The position numbers and the translations under genes were made by a program. The notes under the pieces are model-generated. The model searched no databases. It was not told where the DNA came from and saw only the letters and a program-made list of their open reading frames with translations. A stretch of 64,000 bases of DNA, taken from the NCBI GenBank assembly GCA_023415655.1, contig JAEZKD010000265.1, positions 4,980 through 68,979 on the forward strand, in the 5' to 3' direction. This document shows positions 26,745 through 36,100 of this stretch, piece by piece (the stretch's first letter is position 1; each line of letters opens with the position of its first letter). The stretch is from Bacillota bacterium. GTDB lineage: Bacteria > Bacillota > Clostridia > Lachnospirales > Lachnospiraceae.

Positions 26745-26896
26745 CGTCACTTCGTTTTGTTCATGCACATGCAATTTTTGCTTATTGTTGGCATTTCATG
26801 TTTATCATAAGCTAGTTCCTGTTTAATTACAACTACCTAAGAATATTCTACTACTCATTTGGGAAATCTTCCACATTAATTACCATGCACGACAAA

Positions 26897-26925
26897 TTCC
26901 CACGACTAATAAAAAGCCGTGGGAA
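26897..26925 (-). terminator. Terminator-like hairpin after glgA
   Basis: Perfect 8-bp arms TTCCCACG/CGTGGGAA (26897-26904, 26918-26925) enclosing an A/T-rich loop, 6 bp beyond the glgA stop. The following minus-strand tract is only ATTTGTC, so termination strength is uncertain. Confidence 0.5.
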
Positions 26926-26930
26926 ATAAT

Positions 26931-28367
26931 TTACATCATATCATATATTTGCTCATATTTTTTCGCTGAAGTATTCCATGAAAAATCTTTTGCCATACCT
27001 CTATCAATTAACTTATTCCATTCACGTTTTTTGTTATAATAAATGTGCTTTGCATACCGTATCGTGTCAAGCATCTCATGAGCATTGTAGTTTGCAAAAC
27101 TAAAACCAGTTCCTGTGCTTTCATATTCGTTAAATGGTTCTACTGTATCTCTTAGTCCACCTGTTTCTCTGACAATTGGTACAGTACCATAACGCAAACT
27201 CATCAATTGACTTAAACCACATGGTTCGAATAAAGAAGGCATCAAAAAGGCATCACAAGAAGCATAAATCTTATGAGAACGTTCATTGGAATAGAAGATA
27301 TTAGCCGAAACGCGGTTACCATACTTCCAAGCAAAATGACGGAACAGATTCTCATATTTTTCTTCTCCCGTTCCTAGCACTACAAGCTGCGTATCCTCAG
27401 CGCATATTTCTTCAATGACATAATCGACTAAATCCAACCCTTTCTGGTCAGTTAGTCTTGAAACAAGTCCAATCATAAATATTTTATCATTTACATCTAA
27501 GTTCAATTCCTTCTGCAGTGCTTTCTTATTCTTACATTTTTCTTTGCGAAAATTAATGGCATTATATTTGTATGGAATGAAAGGATCTGTCTCTGGATCA
27601 TATTCGGCATAATCAATTCCATTCACAATACCAACCAAACGATTCGAACGAGCTCTCATCAATCCATCTAGCTTCTCACCATAGAAAGGCATCTGGATCT
27701 CATTCGCGTACGTGTCACTTACTGTGGTTACGTAATCTGCATATACGATACCACCTTTTAAATAATTGGCATCTCCATACGCTTCTAATTTGTCAGGGGT
27801 AAAATAATAATCAGGTAATCCAGTGATGTCTTTTACTGTCTTTTTATCCCACACACCTTGAAACTTTAGATTATGAATAGTCATAACTGTTTTGATATTA
27901 TGATAAAAATCACTATCTTGGAATCTATCATGCAAATATACCGGTATCAATCCAGTCTGCCAATCATGACAGTGAATAATATCCGGACGAAATCCTATGA
28001 CTGGTAATGCAGAAAGTGCAGCTTTACAAAAAAATGCAAATTTCTCAATATCTTCATGTATATTACCATAGGGTTTCATCCCTGCAAAATAGAACTCATT
28101 ATCAATAAAATAGAATGTAACACCTTCGTATTCCATCTCTAAAATACCAACATACTGACTTCTCCATGCTAAGTCCATATAAAAATGAGATTTATAGTTC
28201 ATCTTATATCTATATTCTTCTGGAATAGCCATATATTTAGGTACCATTACCCGAACGTCGAAACGCTCTTTGTCTATGTACTTTGGTAATGAGCCGACAA
28301 CGTCAGCCAACCCACCGGTTTTTATGAATGGTACACTTTCCGATGCTACAAATAAAACCTTTTTCAT
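26931..28367 (-). CDS. glgA: Glycogen (starch) synthase, ADP-glucose type
   Basis: GT5-family glycosyltransferase extending alpha-1,4-glucan with ADP-glucose. 478 aa. Seen: N-terminal KTGGLADVVGSLP (ADP-glucose binding), HCHDWQTGLIPVYL, TIHNLKFQG, GIVNGIDYAEYDP, LVSRLTDQKGLDLV, and the C-terminal EPCGLSQLMSLRYGTVPIVRETGGL. The start is the ATG of MKKVLFVASE at 28367 with GGAGGCG upstream. No other glycogen genes adjoin it; it stands alone between spo0A and murE. Bacillus and Clostridium spores and many clostridia store glycogen-like polymers, so sporulation-linked use is possible but unproven. Confidence 0.95.
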   Translation of the reverse strand: MKKVLFVASESVPFIKTGGLADVVGSLPKYIDKERFDVRVMVPKYMAIPEEYRYKMNYKSHFYMDLAWRSQYVGILEMEYEGVTFYFIDNEFYFAGMKPYGNIHEDIEKFAFFCKAALSALPVIGFRPDIIHCHDWQTGLIPVYLHDRFQDSDFYHNIKTVMTIHNLKFQGVWDKKTVKDITGLPDYYFTPDKLEAYGDANYLKGGIVYADYVTTVSDTYANEIQMPFYGEKLDGLMRARSNRLVGIVNGIDYAEYDPETDPFIPYKYNAINFRKEKCKNKKALQKELNLDVNDKIFMIGLVSRLTDQKGLDLVDYVIEEICAEDTQLVVLGTGEEKYENLFRHFAWKYGNRVSANIFYSNERSHKIYASCDAFLMPSLFEPCGLSQLMSLRYGTVPIVRETGGLRDTVEPFNEYESTGTGFSFANYNAHEMLDTIRYAKHIYYNKKREWNKLIDRGMAKDFSWNTSAKKYEQIYDMM

Positions 28368-28509
28368 AGTAACGCCTCCGCTATTTTTATCATTCTCGTA
28401 TCTCATATCATAATACAATACAATCCTATCCTATTATATTATATAATAAGACTAAAAAAAAGAGGATTTGTATACTTTTTTCTTGTCTTTTTTTAACTTT
28501 TTTGTACAA

Positions 28510-29310
28510 TTACATTCTTAGTTTATATTCTAAGCGAATCTTATCTGCAATAAGTGCAACAAATTCGGAATTCGTAGGTTTGCCTTTGCCGTTGCTTACT
28601 GTATAGCCAAATAAATCATCAATGGTATCCATCTTTCCACGGCTCCATGCAACTTCAATTGCATGTCGAATTGCACGTTCTACACGGCTAGGGGTTGTCT
28701 TATGGCGCTTAGCAATGGAAGGGTAAAGCTGCTTTGTAATAGAATTAAGCATCTCATTGTCATCAACTGACATCATAATTGCATCACGTAAGTATTGATA
28801 ACCTTTGATATGAGCAGGTACCCCAATTTCATGAATGATATTGGTAACATCGGACTCTAAATTCTTTTCTTTGTAGGAATTTGGATTATCAAAGGTATTC
28901 AACTTATGGTTTTCTACTAAACGTACATGGGATTCTGACTTTAATTGCTTGATACGACTTAATACCATATTATTATCAAATGGTTTTAGGATGTAGTAGC
29001 TTGCACCTAATTCAAAAGCGTTTTCTGTCACTCTTTCTTGTCCAATCGCAGTTATTACAATAAATGACGGGGTTTTCTTCATATCATTACTTTTTTTGAT
29101 TTTCTCTAAAACTCCTAAACCATCAAGTTTTGGCATAATCAAATCAAGTAAAACCACATCAGGACTTTTCTCCTTAATAAGTTCTAAAGCATCAATGCCA
29201 TTCTCTGCCTTACCTAAAACGTCAATTTCTCCATCGCTCTTTAACACTTCTTCCAGTAAATTCAGCATACGAATATTGTCATCGACAATAACTACACCTA
29301 TCTTCCCCAT
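28510..29310 (-). CDS. spo0A: Sporulation master response regulator Spo0A
   Basis: Phosphorelay output regulator, 266 aa. Receiver domain (~1-120): acidic pocket VDDN, phosphoacceptor Asp in VVLLDLIMPKLDG, VITA and KPFD lysine. C-terminal DNA-binding domain with the diagnostic helix SRVERAIRHAIEVAWSRG. ATG at 29310 follows AAAGGAGGA; an upstream in-frame ATG at 29334 is less well placed. Classical position after spoIVB. Two candidate promoters lie 150-210 bp upstream, one carrying a 0A box. Confidence 0.98.
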   Translation of the reverse strand: MGKIGVVIVDDNIRMLNLLEEVLKSDGEIDVLGKAENGIDALELIKEKSPDVVLLDLIMPKLDGLGVLEKIKKSNDMKKTPSFIVITAIGQERVTENAFELGASYYILKPFDNNMVLSRIKQLKSESHVRLVENHKLNTFDNPNSYKEKNLESDVTNIIHEIGVPAHIKGYQYLRDAIMMSVDDNEMLNSITKQLYPSIAKRHKTTPSRVERAIRHAIEVAWSRGKMDTIDDLFGYTVSNGKGKPTNSEFVALIADKIRLEYKLRM

Positions 29311-29383
29311 GACCAGTCCTCCTTTAATTTTCATATTCCCCTGCAGTTAGGCGCCATAACTGTAAGTTTTATCTCAACAAAAT

Positions 29384-29395
29384 ACAAAATTTTGT
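29384..29395. promoter_or_regulatory. Perfect palindrome in the spo0A leader
   Basis: ACAAAATTTTGT is a perfect 12-bp palindrome located about 75 bp upstream of the spo0A start, within the predicted leader. It could be an operator or chance in AT-rich DNA. Confidence 0.3.
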
Positions 29396-29460
29396 TTTTG
29401 CATATATAATCTTTTTACTTTGTAGAGGTTCTGTGATATTTCAACATCACTTACAAAAGA

Positions 29461-29489
29461 ATTATATCCAGTTATTACCAATTAAGCAA
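29461..29489 (-). promoter_or_regulatory. Candidate spo0A proximal promoter (P2)
   Basis: Minus-strand TTGCTT (29484-29489), 17-bp spacer, perfect TATAAT (29461-29466), about 150 bp upstream of the spo0A start. Sigma-A-like. Confidence 0.6.
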
Positions 29490-29493
29490 TTCT

Positions 29494-29523
29494 ATTTTAA
29501 CGCATTGTTCGACAGTTTGTCAA
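29494..29523 (-). promoter_or_regulatory. Candidate spo0A distal promoter (P1) with 0A box in the spacer
   Basis: Minus-strand perfect -35 TTGACA (29518-29523), 18-bp spacer, TAAAAT (29494-29499). Inside the spacer is a perfect 0A box TGTCGAA (29508-29514). Spo0A~P binding there would block polymerase, predicting autorepression of this promoter. Confidence 0.68.
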
Positions 29524-29582
29524 TATTTTACTGTTTAAAAGTTAGATTACTTTATTTATCTTTTGTTTTAGATAAAAATTCC

Positions 29583-30914
29583 CTATTGCAGAATCTGTAA
29601 CATATTTTCTATAAATGTTCCATAGCCCATTGTCGCATCACGAATGAATACATGCGTTACTGCACCAATTAATTTACCATTTTGTATGATAGGACTACCA
29701 CTCATTCCTTGTACGATACCACCTGTTAATTCAGTTAAACGATGATCTGTTATTTTGATTACTAATCCTTTACTCTGACAGTTACTAAAATCAATTTCAG
29801 TAATCTTAATGTTGTATTCTTTGATTGTTCCATCCACATTACAAAGAATCGTTGCTGGTCCAACCTTAATATCTTGTTTTAACCCAACAGGTATTGGGTT
29901 GGTGTAAATGGAGTTGGAAACCATCTTTACAACATTATTCTTTGTGTTGACACTACCAAAAATACCTTGAACCGTATTGACACGAATGGATCCTAACATA
30001 GAGTTATCACTCTCATGAATGATGCCACTTAATTCACCAGGTGTACCTGATTTTCCTTTTACGATATTAACAATCTCTGCATCGTAAATATTTCCTTCTC
30101 CAACATTCATCAAGATCCCTGTATCTACATCGGTGATTCCATGACCTAAAGCTCCAAATTCACCGTTCGTTGTAACAAAAGTGAGCGTTCCAATTCCTTG
30201 AGTATCATCTCGAATCCAGCTTCCTATCTTATATTCTCCATCTGCTGTTTCTACTGGTTGTACGGTTACTTCAACTTCGACTCCATTTCGTAATACGCTA
30301 AGAGAAATTGGATTACCATTGGACTCTTGAATTAATTTGATAAGCTCCTCTTTCGAACTAATCATTTGATGATTCGCTTTCATAATATAATCACCAGTTT
30401 TTAAGATACTTAGAGAGGGATCATAATTTAAACCATCCTTGGCTGTCACTTTTGCAGTCCCAAGCACAAGTATTCCATCTGTATTTAACGTAATTCCAAT
30501 GGTTCCACCACAAGGAATTACTTCTACCGTATCAATAACATCTAATGATATCTCTTTCAGTGATAACCAACCAAAAAGTTTAACTACAACCTTGTAAGAC
30601 CCTATTGCATCGGACTGTAGTGAAAAAGGTTCGCTTAAGTCAATGTTGAGTGAGCCGTCTTGTATATTACTTTTATTCTGTTGAGTAACGCTAATATTAT
30701 CTGATAAGATATCTGCCTTCATTGGAACCGAAAGGTTAAAATCCTGTTCCTTGCCTGCGATGATTCGAATTCGTTCTGGAATCATAGAATTCACTTTATA
30801 ATATGAATAGATGATGATACCGAGGATTGTTAATGCTAATAATACATATAACATTCGTCGATATTTTTTTCTTATGGGATCGGCATTCTTTTGACATTCA
30901 TATTCTTCACGCAT
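29583..30914 (-). CDS. spoIVB: SpoIVB serine peptidase (sigma-K checkpoint)
   Basis: Forespore-secreted PDZ protease that signals across the intermembrane space to the SpoIVF complex and sigma-K. 443 aa. Seen: N-terminal membrane span (MLYVLLALTILGIIIYSYY), PDZ domain with GDYIMKANHQMISSKEELIKLI (~residues 155-200), S55 catalytic His in GALGHGITDVDTG, and catalytic Ser in the GMSGSPI motif near the C-terminus. Start is the ATG of MREEYECQ (30914) with AGGAA upstream; the reading frame stays open for 45 more codons without a good RBS. It lies between recN and spo0A, the classical arrangement. Confidence 0.95.
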   Translation of the reverse strand: MREEYECQKNADPIRKKYRRMLYVLLALTILGIIIYSYYKVNSMIPERIRIIAGKEQDFNLSVPMKADILSDNISVTQQNKSNIQDGSLNIDLSEPFSLQSDAIGSYKVVVKLFGWLSLKEISLDVIDTVEVIPCGGTIGITLNTDGILVLGTAKVTAKDGLNYDPSLSILKTGDYIMKANHQMISSKEELIKLIQESNGNPISLSVLRNGVEVEVTVQPVETADGEYKIGSWIRDDTQGIGTLTFVTTNGEFGALGHGITDVDTGILMNVGEGNIYDAEIVNIVKGKSGTPGELSGIIHESDNSMLGSIRVNTVQGIFGSVNTKNNVVKMVSNSIYTNPIPVGLKQDIKVGPATILCNVDGTIKEYNIKITEIDFSNCQSKGLVIKITDHRLTELTGGIVQGMSGSPIIQNGKLIGAVTHVFIRDATMGYGTFIENMLQILQ

Positions 30915-30942
30915 ACTAAATTCCTGCCTTTCTATCCAATAC

Positions 30943-30973
30943 AAAAGGATATACTTTAGTAGTATATCCTTTT
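30943..30973 (-). terminator. Hairpin between recN and spoIVB
   Basis: Near-perfect arms AAAAGGATATACT/AGTATATCCTTTT with a 5-nt loop, 50 bp after recN. The minus-strand continuation is TTTTGTATTGG, compatible with a weak intrinsic terminator. Confidence 0.62.
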
Positions 30974-31023
30974 CATGAGTTTTCATATCGTTAGTTAGTA
31001 TGCGTATTAAAAAAAATATCAAA

Positions 31024-32727
31024 CTAGGAGATAAAGTCTGTATTACCATGACTCTTTATGGAATATGCAAGAGATTTCATCTCTTTCGCACTGTTTAGAA
31101 CGTTTTGGGTGATTTTGGCGCCTCCCAAAATTCTTGCAAGCTCAGATATTGCTTCTTCTTCCTTTAATTGGCGAATTTTAGTATTCGTTGTCTGACCATC
31201 TGTATTCTTCTCAATGACATAATGTGTATCTGCCATCGCTGCGATTTGTGGCAAGTGTGTAATGCATAAAATCTGATGTTCTTTTGCTAAGATACCTAGT
31301 TTTTCAGACACCTTTTGAGCCGTTCTACCACTAATTCCGACATCAATTTCGTCAAAAATTAAAGTTGAAATATCATCTTTTTTTGCCATAACCGATTTGA
31401 TTGCCAACATAATTCTTGATAACTCACCACCAGAAGCAACCTTTGCTAAAGGTCTCATTGGCTCACCTGGATTCGTCGATATTACAAACTCAATTTCATC
31501 AAAACCATTCACTGTATAATGATCTAGTTGCTTAAACTGAATGTCAAACTGTACATCTAAGAAATTCAAATCAACTAAGGCTTGTGTTAAACGTTCGGAT
31601 AGTATCTTTGCTTTTTCTTTTCGAATGATGGAAAGCTGTTCACAAACTTTTTGCATAATTTCTTCTTGTATCTTTATTTTTTGCGTTAATTCGTGTAGAT
31701 ATTCATCATAGGCTTCGTACTTTGCTTTTTTCTCTTCACATTTTTTATAATATGTAAGAATATCTTCAATACGATTACCATATTTGGCTTTTAAATGATT
31801 AATTAAATTTAAGCGTTCCTCAACTTGAACGAGTTCTTCACTCGTATCTGACAAATGATCCATATATTCCGCCACATCACGATTAAAATCATTCATTAAG
31901 CTTTCGATATCATTCATCTGTAAAAGCAACCCATTCAACTTATCATCTAAGGAAGCTACCTTTTGTAATTGTTTCACTGCTCTTGATATATTAGTGGATG
32001 CACTATCATTATCTTCCGAAGTTGCACTATATGCATTCGATAAACTCTCTGCGATATTACTAGCATTGCTCAAGCGCTTATATTCACTTTGCAGCACCTC
32101 ATCTTCTGATATCTTTAGCTTCGCTTCCGAGATTTCCTTCATCTCATATTCTAAAAAGGATAACTCTCGAAGACGCTTGTCCTCGTCAACGACAGAATTC
32201 TCAAGTTCTTCCTTGAGTTTATTATATTCCGTATATAATTTTGCTATCTTTTCTTTATAACTATAAGCTTCTTCTTTTGCAAACCGATCAACCATATTCA
32301 GATGAACATTCGGGTATAATAAGGATTGATGTTCATGCTGACCATGGATATCCAACAAATATCCTGCGATGTCTTTTAGTATCTGAGTGGTTACATTCTC
32401 ACCATTGACTTTATTGATACTACGGCCATTTTGCAAAAGCTTACGCGATATAAGTATCTGATCATCGCAAAGTGTAATATCATTCTGTTGCATTAATTGA
32501 AAAACTTCCTTACGGTCAGATTGAAAAACAAGCTCTACTAAGGCATATTCACTATCTTTTCGAATGATATCTTTCGTTGTCTTTGCTCCTAGTGCAAAAT
32601 TGATAGAATCGATCAAAATCGATTTACCAGCTCCCGTTTCACCGGTCATAATATTCAGATGATTTTGAAAAAAAACTTCCACTTCATCAATGATTGCAAA
32701 GTTCTTAACATGTAAACTACAAAGCAT
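31024..32727 (-). CDS. recN: DNA repair protein RecN
   Basis: SMC-like ATPase acting early in double-strand-break repair. 567 aa. Seen: N-terminal LHVKNFAIIDEVEV, Walker A GETGAGKSILIDSI, long central coiled coil (~150-380), ABC signature SGGELSRIMLAIK, Walker B LIFDEIDVGISGRTA, and ITHLPQIAAMADTHYVI. The start is the ATG at 32727 with GGAGGCC upstream. It has its own sigma-A-like promoter with a LexA-like box, and is separated from argR by inserted genes. Confidence 0.96.
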   Translation of the reverse strand: MLCSLHVKNFAIIDEVEVFFQNHLNIMTGETGAGKSILIDSINFALGAKTTKDIIRKDSEYALVELVFQSDRKEVFQLMQQNDITLCDDQILISRKLLQNGRSINKVNGENVTTQILKDIAGYLLDIHGQHEHQSLLYPNVHLNMVDRFAKEEAYSYKEKIAKLYTEYNKLKEELENSVVDEDKRLRELSFLEYEMKEISEAKLKISEDEVLQSEYKRLSNASNIAESLSNAYSATSEDNDSASTNISRAVKQLQKVASLDDKLNGLLLQMNDIESLMNDFNRDVAEYMDHLSDTSEELVQVEERLNLINHLKAKYGNRIEDILTYYKKCEEKKAKYEAYDEYLHELTQKIKIQEEIMQKVCEQLSIIRKEKAKILSERLTQALVDLNFLDVQFDIQFKQLDHYTVNGFDEIEFVISTNPGEPMRPLAKVASGGELSRIMLAIKSVMAKKDDISTLIFDEIDVGISGRTAQKVSEKLGILAKEHQILCITHLPQIAAMADTHYVIEKNTDGQTTNTKIRQLKEEEAISELARILGGAKITQNVLNSAKEMKSLAYSIKSHGNTDFIS

Positions 32728-32755
32728 AAAGGCCTCCATTGGATTTCAAAAAATC

Positions 32756-32806
32756 AAACGTATGTTCTGTTTTTATCATCTTAGCATATCCGCATACTTT
32801 TTTCAA
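32756..32806 (-). promoter_or_regulatory. recN promoter with SOS (LexA/DinR)-like box
   Basis: Minus-strand TTGAAA (32801-32806), 17-bp spacer, TAAGAT (32778-32783). Just downstream is GAACATACGTTT (32756-32767), two changes at most from the Firmicute LexA box GAAC-N4-GTTC, positioned to overlap the initial transcribed region. Confidence 0.6.
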
Positions 32807-32841
32807 GTAGAAAAATGAAGGCCAATTTTGTCTGTTTCTCA

Positions 32842-33030
32842 TTAACCATTCATAGGATGCATCAACGGAAACATAATAGTATCTCTTATATTATCCGTTC
32901 CCATTAAGACTTGTAGCACCCTGTCAATTCCCATTCCCCAACCAGAAATGGGCGGCATTCCATATTCCATTGCCATCACATAGTCATCATCCATAACCAT
33001 CGCTTCTTCATCCCCATTTGCTTTGTACAA
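32842..33030 (-). pseudogene. lysS: C-terminal remnant of class II lysyl-tRNA synthetase
   Basis: The 62 codons encode the last part of the LysS catalytic core: ANGDEEAMVMDDDYVMAMEYGMPPISGWGMGIDRVLQVLMGTDNIRDTIMFPLMHP region, including motif 3 (GMGIDR) and the terminal LFP-like MFPLM. The reading frame upstream is closed by TAA within three codons, and a full enzyme needs about 500 aa, so this is a decayed fragment. A complete lysS presumably exists elsewhere. It sits between recN and the Ig-like repeat gene, at a point where the conserved recN-argR order is broken. Confidence 0.85.
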
Positions 33031-33079
33031 TGATTAGTTAAGACCAAGTATCCTATATTGGAAAATCACATTTGCCTTC

Positions 33080-33125
33080 AAAAAAGGTAGAGATACATTT
33101 TTAAAACCAAAAATGTATCTCTACC
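33080..33125 (-). terminator. Strong intrinsic terminator of the Ig-like repeat gene
   Basis: Perfect 17-bp arms, minus-strand GGTAGAGATACATTTTT paired with AAAAATGTATCTCTACC, 6-nt loop, then TTTTTT (33080-33085), 11 bp after the stop codon. Confidence 0.92.
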
Positions 33126-33135
33126 TCATATTTCA

Positions 33136-36100
33136 TTATTGTATCTTAGTTACGGTTACCTTACATGTTAATCTTCGTCCGTTGACTACTGCATAAACGT
33201 AAGTTGTTCCGATTGCTCTACCTGTTACTTTTCCTTGGACTACAGTTGCTATTTCTTGATTTTCAACATCCCAACGCACCTTCAAATCCTTGGAACCAAT
33301 ACCATCCACCTCAAGACTAATCAAGGTACTTGTATACTGCGGTAACTCTACATTCGTTTTGCTTAAACCAACCACAAATACTTTAATTGTTCCTCTTCGT
33401 CCAGATTCCGTCATAACTGTAATATTCGCTGTTCCAATTGCCTTCGCGGTAATTTTTCCTGTTTTTGAATTTACACTAGCTACTAAGTTATTATCTGAAC
33501 TCCAGGTATAGGTATCTGTTGAATTATTTGGAACAATGGAAATTGCCACTGTTTTTGTTTCACCTGGTGACATTACTAGTTCCGATTCAGAAATCGAAAT
33601 TCCGGTACTTGCCACTGGTGCAATGACTCTTACATAGGTGATTGCCTTTACTCCACTCGAATCCTTAGCTTTCGCTGTTATGATAGCATCTCCAGGCGTC
33701 AAACCAGTGATCGTTCCATTTTTATTGACTATGGCAACTTTGCTATTATTAGTAGTATAGGTTGGTGTTTTAAAAGTTGCATTCGCTGGTCTGACCGTTG
33801 CTTTTAGCTTATAGGATTTTCCTTGTACAATCGTGATATAGGATACGTCTAAGTCGATACTTGTTACTAGTCGTACAACTCTTACTCTACAAGTAGCCTC
33901 TGCACCACTTCCATCGGTTGCTGTTACTGTAATATTCGCTACTCCAAGCTTATGTCCTTTGATTCTACCCTTATCATCCACTGATACAATTGATTTATCA
34001 CTGGAGGACCACTTTAATTGCTTATTTGTTGCTTTTTCTCCATTGATTGTGGCAGTCAGTGTAAAGCTTCTTCCAAGACCAAGACGATACGAAGTACGGT
34101 TTAATTTGATTGAAGTTACTAATTCTTCTACCGTTACCATACAATAATCTTTGTAGTTACCATCATCCGAGGTAACAGAAATCATTGCAACACCACCACC
34201 AACGCCGATTACACGTCCCTTTTGATCAACGGTTGCTACCTCTTCATTCGAACTTTCCCATGTGATTCCGTCATCGTTTGCTGATGCTGGTAATACACTT
34301 GCTTCTAATTCTAATTCATCGCCAACATAAATGGTTTCTTGTGAACTGCTGATTTTAATACCTGTTACCGGCTGTAACACGGTGATATTACAATATGCAG
34401 TCGAACCACTCTTTGTCTTTACCATGATAATCGCTTTACCTGCACCTTTTGCAATGACCTTACCAGTCTTTGAAACCGTTACTACCTTCTTATCACTCGA
34501 CTCCCACGATAAAGTTGTCTCCGTAGAATCGGCTGGTGTTAAGGTTGTCTCAAGATAATAATAATCACCAACATTCATCGTCAATTGCGTAACATCTAGT
34601 TTTACTGCTGTCGCCGTACGGCTTACTTTAATCGTACAAGTTGCAATATACCCTCCATCGTTTGCTTTCAAGATAATGACTGTAGTACCTACACTTCTTG
34701 CAGTTACAAGACCTGTCTTATCTACAGAAGCAACTGAGGAATTGGAGGAGCTCCAAGTTACAGCTGCATTGCTCGAATCCGATGGTTTAACTACATACGT
34801 AAGACGGAACGTTTCTCCAACATACATATCTCTTGATGTATAATCGAGTGTAATTCCTGTCACCGCTTTCGTAACCGTTACATTACAGATTGCTGATATT
34901 GTACCATTCACTTTCGAAGTTACAATCACGGATGCTTTCCCTGATTTCTTTAAAGTAACCTTACCATTGGCATCTACAGTAAGAATCGAAGGATCTGAAG
35001 ACTGCCACGAAACTTCCTGTTCTTTTGCCGCATATGGCTCAATCGATGCATATAGTTGGAACCATTTATCCGATAATGGAACTGTCACATCCGTCTCTGA
35101 TAAAGTAATCTTCTCAATTGGCTGATAGACACGAATGAGACTGGAGCCAACCACTACATTATCTTGATTGATTGCGCTAATAACAGCCACACCGCCACTC
35201 ACACCAACTACCGTAGCAGACAAGTTATCCATCGATTTAATCGCTACTACCGATGAATCTGAAGTAACCCAGTGAAGTTTCACATTATTAATCTTTGGGT
35301 CCACCGTTGCATTGATGGTCAAATTGTCATTGATTGCTATGTCTTTTTGTGTTGGATCTAACGTAATCTTTGTAACTGTTTGAATGACTCTAATATTACA
35401 AGTTAATCTTTTTACAACACCATTGATGTTTTGTTCCACCGTAATTACTGTAGACCCAGGTTTTACACCCGTAACAAGTCCTTCTTCATTTACAGTTGCA
35501 ACTGATTTATCACTAGACGTCCAAGTGATTGGTGCTGAGTTATTCGATGCTGTTAGTATCAGCTGTAAGGTACTCCCAGTATAGATGGTTGCATTGGTCG
35601 TATTCAAGCCAATGCCATCGACTACCTTAACTTCCATCGTATCATCTTGTCCACCTCCAGCAATACCAGCTGCTGTTGCATTCATCTGTATTGTAGTAAC
35701 ACCGCTACCAACACCAGTAATCAAACCTCCCAATGGAGTAACTGAAGCGATGTTTGCATCACCTGAGATATAGTTAAACCAAGATTTATCTGGTAAATTG
35801 GAATTAGCTAAAATATCATAATAATCTCCTACGTTCATAGTTATGCTATCGTGAGCAAAGAAAATTGGCACAACTACTTTGAATTTTAATGTTTTAATAA
35901 ACGAATTATCTTCCCCAAAATCCTTTGAAGGTCTTGCTGTAATATAGTAGGTACCAGCTTTTACATTCGTAAAGCTAGCACTTCCACTATACTCACTTAA
36001 TGTCATATTGATTAAATTACTCTTTTTCGGATCAATTACTTCACCTGTGATATTATCACCCTTATGTATGGTCCAAATCAAGTTTGTTGATTTCGTAGCA

